From: Manihot esculenta
Lineage: Eukaryota; Streptophyta; Magnoliopsida; Malpighiales; Euphorbiaceae
DNA length: 64,000 bases
Direction: 5' to 3'
NCBI RefSeq assembly: GCF_001659605.2
Contig: NC_035174.2
Span: 22,704,027 to 22,768,026 of the forward strand
The notes under the pieces are model-generated. The model worked only from the letters and a program-made list of their open reading frames with translations. It did no database searches and was not told where the DNA came from. Within the stretch, counting starts at the first letter, position 1. Every line of letters starts with the position of its first letter. Positions 50,361 through 64,000 of the stretch are shown in pieces. Made by a program: the position numbers and the translations under genes.

Positions 50361-52223
50361 ATGTTAGATTCATGTGCAGATATGAATTGTATAGACAAAG
50401 GAATAATTCCTAGCAAATATTTTCATAAAACTAAACAAATCCTATCAGCAGCAAATTCGACTAAAGTAAAAATAGAATATAAAATACCTAGTGCACATAT
50501 TTGTAATAATAATATTTGTTTTAAAACAAGCTTTATGTTAATAAAAAATCTTAATACCCAAATAATACTGGGAAATCCATTTTTACAAATGTTGTATCCT
50601 TTTAAAATAACACAATTAGGATTAGAAACCAACATTCTAGGACAAGATATTATATTCAAATTCATATCCCCAATTACACATCATGATGTCAGTTTATTTC
50701 AACAAATAAATGTAAGCAAAATAAATAATATAGAAAATCAAATAAAATTCTTAAAAGAAGATTTGCATTCTAAAAAAATTAATGAAAAATTAGATACGCC
50801 AAATATACAACAGCAAATAAAAAACATACAAGAAAAATTTGAAAAAGATTTATGTTCTGACTTACCTACAGCTTTTTGGAATAGAAAACAACATATAGTG
50901 ACATTACCTTATGAACCAGACTTTAGAGAACAAGATATTCCAACAAAAGCAAGACCCATACAAATGAACCAAGAAATATTAGAATATTGCAAAAAAGAAA
51001 TTCAAGATTTATTAACAAAAAATTTAATTAGACCAAGCAAATCTCTCTGGTCTTGTGCAGCCTTTTATGTAATAAAAAATGCAGAATTAGAAAGAGGAGC
51101 ACCTAGGTTAGTCATAAATTATAAACTTTTAAATAAAGTTTTAAGATGGATTAGGTATCCTATATCGAATAAACAAGATTTATTAAATAGATTATATAAA
51201 GCAGAAATATTTTCAAAATTTGATATGAAATCAGGATTTTGGCAAGTCCAAATAGCAGAACAAGATAAATACAAAACTGCTTTTACTGTACCATTTGAAC
51301 AATATGAATGGAACATCATGCCTTTTGGATTAAAAAATGCACCAAGTGAATTTCAAAAAATAATGAATGACATCTTTAACCCATATGATTTTATCATTAC
51401 ATATATAGATGATGTTTTAATTTTTAGTCAAGATATTTCTCAACATATTAAACATTTACAAATTTTTTATAATGCCATAAAACGAAATGGATTAGTATTA
51501 TCCAAACCAAAAATGAAAATATTTCAAATAAAAATTAGATTTTTAGGACATGAAATTTATCAAAATATAATAGTACCAATTCAAAGAAGTATAGAATTCG
51601 CAGACAAATTCCCAGATGAAATTAAAAACAAAAATCAATTACAAAGGTTTTTAGGATCTCTGAACTACATTTCTGATTTCTATCCAAAATTAAGAATTTT
51701 TTGCAAACCACTATATAATAGGTTAAAAACAAATCCTAAACCATGGAGTGAAAAACATACAAAAATAGTTCAGGAAATTAAAAAATATGTAAAAAATTTG
51801 CCATGTTTAAATATTTGTAATCCAAATTTTCCAAAAATAGTAGAAACAGACGCTTCTGATCTAGGATATGGAGGTATACTTAAACAAAAAATAAATGATA
51901 AAGATTGTATCATAAGATATTATTCAGGATTTTGGAATCCAACACAAGAAAAATATTCTACAATAAAAAAAGAAATTTTAGCCATAGTATTATGCGTTAC
52001 TAAATTTCAAAGTGATTTACTAAACTAAAAGTTTACTATTAGAGTAGATTGCAAAGCAGCTAAAGATGTGTTAACAAAAGATGTAAAAAATTTAGCAGCT
52101 AAACATATATTTGCAAGATGGCAAGCCTTTTTATCTATATTTGATTTTGATATTACTCATATTAAAGGTACTAATAATTCTATTGCAGATTTCCTAACTC
52201 GAGAATTCTTACAAGGCAAATAA
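50361..52223 (+). pseudogene. Pararetrovirus protease, reverse transcriptase and RNase H
   Basis: The protease site reads LDSCADMNCID, with Cys where the catalytic triad normally has Gly. Reverse transcriptase motifs follow in order: RLVINYKLLNK, FSKFDMKSGFWQVQIA, MPFGLKNAPSEFQ and the catalytic YIDDVLIFS (near 51402-51428). The RNase H start shows ETDASDLGYGG and YSTIKKEILAIV. An in-frame TAA at 52026-52028 cuts the domain; the same frame continues to 52223 with the last RNase H segment (KGTNNSIADFLTREF). The long frame is otherwise open, so decay is moderate. Confidence 0.88.
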
Positions 52224-52362
52224 TGGAAAAAGGGAAAGATACTGAAAAGATATATTTGAGATCTCAGACAAATATTACTAAGACCAATTTGATAAATTTA
52301 CAATTATTTACTTCGGGACAATCTTCTGTTCCTAGACCAATTTTACTAGTACTGCAAGTATT

Positions 52363-53577
52363 ATGCAGAGACCAATGAATCCGATATCAAGTGCTCTGGT
52401 TGTGCAACCAAGTTACCCAAGACCCAGATCACCAAGGCCTAATTTTACTTCACTTAACAAATTCAGTCCATTACAATCCCCCACAAGACTAATAGAACCA
52501 GTAACACCATCCACCTTTAAGCAAGCTGTTACAGGCCCATCTACTCCAAGCCCAATAACTTCACAAGAATCAGCCCAATCAGAATATAAATATAAACCCA
52601 TTGAAGACTACATACTTACAATAGAACCTGAATATTGGGCCCAAAATTCCAATTTAAATGTCTACCAGTTTTGTGAATCCATTTTTCCCAAAACCCATTA
52701 TTATATTCCAGACAATTTCCATAAATCTCAGCAATATTATGAAGCCATCCTCATCAACACAAACTCCATACTTATTCACAATAATTTTGATCCAAAATTT
52801 CCTAACAAGTTGCGGTATTGCAAGGTACGTATATTAAAAATATGGACACTTTCAGATTGGGGACAAGAGCCCTATAAGACAAAAGAAATGACTTTGACCA
52901 ATGGACAAATGAGACAAATTGTTAAATATAATTATTATGATTACCAAAATGCTTGGGAAAGAACATTCCTGAAGCAAAATGACCAATTATCTGTCTCTTT
53001 CTTTTTCTTCTTTTCTGACAATTTTATGTATCCTATACCATATTGGTTCCATCACTGGTGGAACAAATTTGGTATAAGCAAAGATATTATTCCAGATCAA
53101 ATTCAATTAGCACAAGACCAATTCTTTGCGAAAAACCAGTTACCAGATCCTATTATTTGTTCTCCCAAATGGCTAATTTATTGCCATTACTTTCATATAC
53201 CATGGATCCTTATGATAGAATATCAAATAAAAGACCAGTCTATTGACAATTTCCAAATACCAATCCTTATCAGAACATATAAAATCAAATGGTGGACCAA
53301 GACTGATCTACAAGCTTGTGGCTCAAAAGCCATAGAACAATTCTTTCTAAAACATCCTGAATATTGCAATACTACCAATATAGGCCTATCCACCATAACC
53401 AAACACGAAACCTTTTTAGCAAAGAAACAACAAATAATGTCTCAAATGGCTGCATGTACTTTAGAAGAAGAATATGGAAAATTATTAGAAGAGTTAAAAG
53501 AGACAAGAAGTTCTACAGCATCACCAATTGATCTCTCTGATGAAAATGATGATTTTTTTACTCAAGTGGAAATGTGA
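52363..53577 (+). CDS. Pararetrovirus downstream gene, function unassigned (404 aa)
   Basis: This complete open frame follows the polymerase region. It starts MQRPMNPISSALVVQPSYPR with a Pro/Ser-rich N-terminus and a central Trp/Tyr/Phe-rich region (for example YWFHHWWNKFG). The C-terminal part is acidic and probably helical (EEEYGKLLEELKETRSS) and ends SDENDDFFTQVEM. A second gene of unknown role is a feature of florendovirus-like genomes. A poly-Phe stretch (SVSFFFFFSDNF) may reflect slippage. I do not recognise a domain. An open frame of this size in a decaying copy is noteworthy. Confidence 0.65.
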   Translation: MQRPMNPISSALVVQPSYPRPRSPRPNFTSLNKFSPLQSPTRLIEPVTPSTFKQAVTGPSTPSPITSQESAQSEYKYKPIEDYILTIEPEYWAQNSNLNVYQFCESIFPKTHYYIPDNFHKSQQYYEAILINTNSILIHNNFDPKFPNKLRYCKVRILKIWTLSDWGQEPYKTKEMTLTNGQMRQIVKYNYYDYQNAWERTFLKQNDQLSVSFFFFFSDNFMYPIPYWFHHWWNKFGISKDIIPDQIQLAQDQFFAKNQLPDPIICSPKWLIYCHYFHIPWILMIEYQIKDQSIDNFQIPILIRTYKIKWWTKTDLQACGSKAIEQFFLKHPEYCNTTNIGLSTITKHETFLAKKQQIMSQMAACTLEEEYGKLLEELKETRSSTASPIDLSDENDDFFTQVEM

Positions 53578-53589
53578 CTGACAAAGACT

Positions 53590-53761
53590 TGACTCAATAA
53601 AGCCGACAAAGACACAGAGCACAACCGACAAATGACTCAGCATTCAACAATAGTCGACATGACAGTGACACAAAGCACAAACCGACAAATGACTCAGCAA
53701 AGCATTCAACAATACTGGCCGACAAAAGAAAAAGCATGACAGGTGACAGACATATGACTCA
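53590..53761 (+). promoter_or_regulatory. Pararetrovirus promoter upstream region with TGACTCA repeats
   Basis: TGACTCA occurs four times (53590, 53633, 53690, 53755) within about 170 bp. Two of them lie in a longer direct repeat (CCGACAAATGACTCAGCA at 53626 and 53683) followed by CATTCAACAATA. TGACTCA is a bZIP (GCN4/AP-1-like) binding core, so this is a likely enhancer; activity is inferred. Confidence 0.55.
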
Positions 53762-53836
53762 TCAAAGCACCAAACAAATGACAGCTCAAAAGAAAAAGCA
53801 TCAAATTTATTTGAAGAAAAAATTGAAGTCCGGATC

Positions 53837-53844
53837 TATAAATA
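53837..53844 (+). promoter_or_regulatory. Probable TATA box of the pararetrovirus
   Basis: TATAAATA lies downstream of the TGACTCA cluster and about 430 bp before the primer site, the usual position of a caulimovirid pregenomic RNA promoter. Confidence 0.65.
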
Positions 53845-54274
53845 GAGCTATGCATTTCATTGTAAGGGCATCGAAAAATTTCTCTGAATTTCTCTTCATG
53901 TTCTTCATGTTTCACTACCAAAGATTTATTTGTATTGCTTCTACAAATTGTAAGGAGACCATAGTTTACTACAACTTGGTCGTAGCAGTGTAATAGTAGT
54001 ATAAATTAATACAAAGTGAGTATTTGTATTTACATTCTGTATTCTATATGAACTGATACTTGATAAGTCCGTATTGACGGCAATATGCTTTCTCTCTTCT
54101 CACTCCCCTCTGACTTAATTTTGGGCAATCCAGGTTAAGGTTGCAGGAACCCTAGCCATTTAAAAATATTCATCATTAAATAAGTATGCTTTGTGGTTGT
54201 AGCCTTGGCTGATCTTCCACATCAGAAATTGTCTTGAGATATTATTGTTTAAATCATAAGAGAAATTCCAAAAA

Positions 54275-54290
54275 TGGTATCAGAGCCATG
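54275..54290 (+). other. Pararetrovirus Met-tRNA primer binding site
   Basis: TGGTATCAGAGCCATG is complementary to the 3' end of initiator tRNA-Met and by convention marks position 1 of a caulimovirid genome. Confidence 0.85.
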
Positions 54291-54433
54291 GAAGTTCTAT
54301 CTATTCTAATAAACTCAAATTAAAAATTTAGGGTTAAAACTGTGATCACGAAAGTTGTAAGTCAGGCAGAGAGATGTAAGACCTGCAGAACGAGTAGAGA
54401 AGGAAGTGTATGTGAAAACCCTAGAATTTTAAA

Positions 54434-55528
54434 ATGAGTCTGTTTAGAAGAAATAGATCTTCTAGGTCCAGAAACTCAGATGAGGAACTTATAAATGATT
54501 TAAACATAACAAAAGATAATAATAGAACAATATTATCTAGAGAAAGTAACTGGAATACTAAACAATTAGCTAATTGGAAGCCACCTATAACTCCAATATC
54601 TACTATATATAAAAAAGGAATTTTAGATTTTAAATCTGCCAGAGCTATTAAAACTAAAGAAAAAGTAATATCTTTATATTCTGAAAACCAATCTATGAGT
54701 TTACTCAGTAAAAAGACCATAATAAAATATATTAATCAAGGATATAGATTTATGCATATAGGATTAGTACAAATTGCAATTAAACCATTAACAGTAGAAG
54801 GATTAAATACCAGTATGCATGTAGCTTTAAGAGATTGTAGACACATAAATTATAAAGATTCTTTGTTAGGATTATTTGAAACTAGTTTAACAAACGGACC
54901 AATATATTCAAACTGTTTTCCCAATTTTACAATATCATTAACAGATCCACACATAATGAAGATATTAACTTTAGATATATTGACACACAATTATAATATG
55001 TTAAAAGGATCACACATTTATGAAATATTTTATAGGTTAAATTATAAAATAATGAATACAGGTTTATGTCCTAATGCGATAGATCATAATAGAGTAGAAG
55101 GCGAAACAATATTCTGGGAAATAGATCAATCTAAAGCAAATATAACTATTCCTAAAACTATACAATGGAAAGATGTAAGTTTACCTGAAAGCTGGAAATA
55201 CCCAGTAAAAACAATACCAAATTTACCTTTCAAAGATAATAAAGAATTAGACTATATTATACAAAATGAAGATGGTTCAGTAGAACTAAAATTTAAAAGA
55301 TCAAATTCTTTTCGGCAAACCAATTCCACTATTTATCAACCTTCTAGACATTCTCTAGAATCCTCAAGAAGAAGACAAAATATAGAAATACAAACAGATA
55401 CTAGTATTTCTGAGGAATCTACTGTTAAAACTGTGATCACGAAAGTCGTAAGTCAGGCAGAGAGGTGTAAGACCTGCAGAACGAGTAGAGAAGGAAGTGT
55501 ATGTGAAAACCCTAGAATTTTAAAATGA
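54434..55528 (+). pseudogene. Pararetrovirus movement protein region fused to duplicated leader
   Basis: The frame starts MSLFRRNRSSRSRNSDEEL and contains GYRFMHIGLVQIAIKPLT, LRDCRHINYKDSLLG and SCFPNF-type spacing (NCFPNFTISLTDP), the 30K movement-protein pattern of caulimovirids, which acts on plasmodesmata. In the virus this domain leads into the capsid region. Here, from about 55424, the frame runs into a second copy of the leader (equivalent to 54333 onward) and stops at 55526-55528. The product would be a movement domain with an aberrant C-terminus. No stop interrupts the domain itself. Confidence 0.8.
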
Positions 55529-55624
55529 GTCTGTTTAGAAGAAATAGATCTTCTAGATCCAGAAACTCAGATGAGGAACTTATAAATGATTTAAACATAA
55601 CAAAAGATAATAATAGAACAATAT
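55424..55624 (+). repeat. 201-bp duplicate of the viral leader and movement-protein start
   Basis: It repeats 54333-54533 with about four base changes (for example AAAGTCGT against AAAGTTGT). Its last bases (ATAT) overlap the start of the right 360-bp repeat, a short microhomology at the virus-host join. Confidence 0.9.
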
Positions 55625-55979
55625 ATAAATAATTTTATTATCTATTTTTAAATTAAAAAAAATAATTATAATTATACCTTTATAATTTGTTCTAATTAAT
55701 TAAAATATTTTATAATTTTAAAATTATATTGAAATAAATTTATATTTGATTCCGTTATTAATTTTAAAATTACATTAAAATACTTTTATATTTTAATTAT
55801 ATTATTTAAATATTCATTAATTTTTACTGTTAATTTATTAGTCAAAACTGGAAAAAGATATTTTAATACTTAAATTACTCTTCTCATCTGATAAAACTCA
55901 TCACCCCTTTTTTCTATCTATCTTCATATAGCATGGATAATAGGGAGCTAACTAATAGACTAAAATATAATGAATTAAG
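55620..55979 (+). repeat. 360-bp direct repeat flanking the pararetrovirus, right copy
   Basis: It matches 47995-48353 almost perfectly, including CTTCATATAGCATGGATAAT near its end. Afterwards the sequence (TGGTGATTTT) differs from what follows the left copy, which is viral. Confidence 0.9.
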
Positions 55980-56615
55980 TGGTGATTTTATTTAATATGA
56001 GATTAATTTGCGAAATTAATAAATACTTTTTTTTAATTAATAAAATTAAAAAATTATAAGGATATTTTAATATAATTTAAAATTAAATGGTATTTCAATT
56101 AATTATAATAATTTATTGATGTATAATCTCAAATTTTTTTTAAATTTTTTATTAATAAACTAATTGTAAAATGTATAAAAATCAATGAATACCTGTTTAG
56201 TTGATGGAATAAATATATAAGAATTTTTTAATATAATTTTAAAACTGTACATTAGAATTTTTATAAATGATTTTTTCATTTAATTTTTTAAAAAAATTAC
56301 AACTTCAATGGTGTCAAATAGTTTTAAATTAGTAATTGATTTTATAAAAAAATTATAAGAAGAAAATTATATTTTAAAAAATTTAACTATTTATAAATTT
56401 TAAATTACTATTTATAATAAATGAAAGAATTACAATATAAAATAAAAATTAAATTTTAAATATATAAAAATCAATTTATTAATTATATAAAAATTTAAAA
56501 ATTAAAAATATAATTTATTCTAAAAATATTCCGCGCGGCCAAGACCAGTTGGTTAACAGTAACAGGCTAAATAAAAATAAATAACAGAAAAGGGACTAAA
56601 GTGCAAATTATAATT
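55980..56615. other. AT-rich spacer upstream of RPL7a
   Basis: Mostly AT-rich DNA without a gene. The last 90 bp, after CCGCGCGGCC (56531-56540), should hold the RPL7a core promoter. Confidence 0.5.
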
Positions 56616-56641
56616 TAGGGTTTGGGTTTCGATAAAACCCT
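56616..56641 (+). promoter_or_regulatory. Telo-box elements of the RPL7a promoter/leader
   Basis: TAGGGTTT at 56616-56623 and AAAACCCT at 56634-56641 are telo-box type motifs, well known in promoters and leaders of plant ribosomal protein genes. They lie about 100 bp upstream of the start codon. Confidence 0.7.
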
Positions 56642-56730
56642 GGGAGCAGCCAAAATTCTGTTGCGCTTTTTTCACCCCCATTTCGTGGTACGACAGCAGG
56701 GGTCTCGATCTTGCGCATCTCTTTACTCGC

Positions 56731-61827
<5,097 letters not shown>

Positions 61828-63562
61828 GCGTTCTAGGAACTAGAGAAGAGAGTTGCAATGAAGAGGGACTTATGATGAATTTTGCATTTTTTTATCTTAT
61901 GGTTTTTCTTTTTTGTATACTTCTATTCGTTAATGGAGTAGATCAGATATACCTGACCATTTTCTCTTATTTAGATTTGTGGGGGAAGAACATTGGTCCA
62001 TTTACTGTGGATTTACGTGCAAAAATATTTTCTAATTTTTATTTTTTTGAAGTACCATTTGTTTGCGAATATTAAATATTTTTTGGAAAATATTTTTTAA
62101 TAAAATAAATTTTCATTGTTTAATTTTAATTTAAAAATAAAATATATTAATAAATTTATATAGAAAAATTTTAATAAAATATTTAAATATGGAAAATTAT
62201 TTTAATTGTTATAAAAAATTTAATTTTTTTAAAGATTTATTTTTTATTATTTAAAAAATATTTTTAATTGATTAATTTTTCTAAATTTTCAAATGTTAGA
62301 AAATGCGTGAAACTAATTGGAGAACTCTCATGTTTAATATTTTTATGAAAAATGAGAAAACCATAAGTGTTATATATGTATATTTCACCTGCCAAAAATG
62401 GAATACAAGAATACAGCTCGCAACGAAACAATAAGTAAAAGATGTTCATGTCTTGGATAGTTAAAATAAAAATATATGATTTTACTTTATAAAAATTTTA
62501 ATTTGTTTATTTTTCAATAATGTAATTAGTAATAATTATTCAATTTTGTTTATAAAAATCATAATATAATTTAATTACATAAATCTATTATTTTTTATTT
62601 AAAAATAAGTGAAAAAATAGAACTTTTGTTATAAAAAGAAATACAGAAAATTTAAGACATTTATTCTAACAATTTTAGTTAAATATTAAAATTTGGATTT
62701 CTTAGGTAACCATAATTTAATTTTTGTAATTTTTTGAAATCTATATATAGTCTTTATGTTTTGAAAAATCATTTATTTAATTTTTATAACTTAAAAAAAA
62801 ATCATAAATTAGTGAGAAATTTATTTAGATTCATTTATTTCATTAACAAATTTTATTTGTATAATTTCATTAGTTTAATAAATTAGCTTTTGTAATTTGA
62901 ATGCAGGAAGTTATTTCTTAAATAAATAATACAATAAAGATTATTAACAATAATTTTCAAAATGGGAATTATTTTTTCAATTACAAGTAATAAATAACTG
63001 TTTTTTCTTAAATAAATGAATTAATATATAAATTTTACTAAATTATGAATACAAAATTATGTATACTCTTTTATTTTTAGTTTTTTTAAAAAATTAATAT
63101 ATTGTTTATTGGAAATTTTAGATTTAATGTGTTGTTTATTTGAATTCCAGAAGTTTCGTTGTCTTCCTCGTATAATTCGTACTCATTCCGTTTCATTCTG
63201 TCTTCCTTGCTTTAAAGAAAATATAAAAAAAATTAATAAATAAATAAATCTTGAGTTTTTAACCCTCCGCAGCATCATTGATAGTATACTGCAAGATTTC
63301 TTGATATTTCGGTATTTAACCTATGAAGTAGCATATGACTGCTTGAGAGTATTGAATTCATTTTCAATAGCAATTTTGTTATTAAATTCATCTACGTTAT
63401 TTATGCATAGCTAACCCTATATAAAGTTATGTCTATGTAATTTGTAATCATTAATATCAAACTAATAGAGGACTCAGAAAATCTATAGCTTGCATGGATA
63501 CTTGGTACTTTGCATCCTCCACTCACTACACTAATGCCAATATACTCTCCAACAGACTTAGT
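61828..63562. other. RPL7a 3' region and AT-rich spacer
   Basis: The first 200 bp likely form the RPL7a 3' UTR. From 62060 the DNA is AT-rich without recognisable genes. Confidence 0.5.
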
Positions 63563-63563
63563 T

Positions 63564-63722
63564 CATTCTGAATCAGTACGAGAAAAAACAACTTGATATT
63601 ACATAACAATTGTATCCATTCTGAATCAGTATAAGGAAAAACGACTTGATATTACATAACAATCGTATCCATTCTGAATCAGTACGAGAAAAAACGACTT
63701 GATATTACATAACAATCATATA
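63564..63722. repeat. Tandem repeat, 3 x 53 bp
   Basis: CATTCTGAATCAGTA starts units at 63564, 63617 and 63670, each followed by CTTGATATTACATAACAAT. The units are contiguous with no spacer, so this is not a CRISPR-type array. Confidence 0.9.
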
Positions 63723-64000
63723 AAGTAAGCAATAAACTGTCATTACGAGATAGATCCATGTGGCCAAAATTTAGTAAGTGAAAAATGCGGTTCAACCCAA
63801 AGACAAGTAGATCCAGACACCTTAATACTCGGTGCATCATCAAGACTCGCCCTTCCTATATGGGCGAGTTTTGGCACGGAGTTACCATTAGCAGACATAA
63901 CCCAGGGTATCTCCATTACACCTATAATCACGGAATTGCTAACTTATTAACTGATGATATCCCTTATTAAGCAGCTGGCCACATCACTGCGGATAAACGA
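63723..64000. other. Unassigned right edge
   Basis: Moderate GC content with a small inverted repeat (ACTCGCCC near 63845 and GGGCGAGT near 63862). No family was recognised; it may be the beginning of a further repeat cut by the window edge. Confidence 0.4.

Larger units (their letters stand above)
48354..55619 (+). mobile_element. Endogenous pararetrovirus (Caulimoviridae, florendovirus-like), permuted and decayed
   Basis: In order: a linker remnant, a capsid-like region with a zinc knuckle, protease, reverse transcriptase and RNase H, an unassigned gene, a non-coding promoter region, a Met-tRNA primer site (54275-54290), and a 30K-type movement protein. Since the viral plus strand begins at the primer site, the copy is circularly permuted and opens just after the movement protein. 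It is close to one full genome length (about 7.1 kb) plus a 201-bp duplicate of the leader at the right end. No integrase or LTR is present. Stops and frame shifts break the polyprotein. Gene order and the second reading frame fit florendoviruses, common in angiosperm genomes; genus is inferred. Confidence 0.88.

Noticed and set aside
63564..63722. Possible CRISPR-like array
   Set aside because: Units are directly contiguous with no unique spacers, and this is a plant nuclear sequence.

Overview
This is plant nuclear DNA: intron-rich genes with GT/AG junctions, AT-rich spacers, Copia and Gypsy LTR retrotransposons, a Mutator-like DNA transposon (MULE) and an endogenous pararetrovirus. A dicot is likely. 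The Gypsy LTR family (starting TGTAATACCCGG) and the overall look suggest Euphorbiaceae such as cassava, but the sequence alone cannot prove the species.

Layout. 1-3304: a Gypsy LTR end abutting a decayed Copia element. 4065-7309 (minus): an apparently intact six-exon histidine phosphotransfer (AHP) gene of cytokinin signalling. 9393-17310: a 7.9-kb MULE built as a giant inverted repeat. Each 3.6-kb arm carries a four-exon plant mobile domain (PMD) gene pointing outward, and the 0.66-kb spacer holds a fragment of an LRAT/NC-domain gene. 17496-36927 (minus): a 12-exon CYP71-type WD40-cyclophilin gene, now a pseudogene, split in intron 3 by a 13.1-kb chimeric Gypsy chromovirus (22079-35183, target duplication AGCGA). 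About 38000-47475: the 3' part of a Tat-like Gypsy element with an antisense extra gene, itself hit by a solo LTR (duplication GCAGA) that was hit by another solo LTR (duplication CCGGG). 48354-55619: a nearly full-length, circularly permuted and decayed endogenous pararetrovirus between two 360-bp direct repeats of AT-rich DNA. 56731-61827 (plus): an intact seven-exon ribosomal protein eL8 (RPL7a) gene whose intron 4 holds two repeats. 61828-64000: AT-rich DNA with a 3 x 53-bp tandem repeat.

Only the AHP and RPL7a genes look functional. The rest is a record of nested insertions, decay and recombination. The most unusual structures are the palindromic PMD-MULE, which could make a long hairpin RNA in the manner of maize Mu killer; the pararetrovirus with very long flanking direct repeats; and the Gypsy element carrying two integrase regions and two LTR subtypes. 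All exon borders were derived by hand from splice dinucleotides, frame continuity and remembered family features; no database search was possible.
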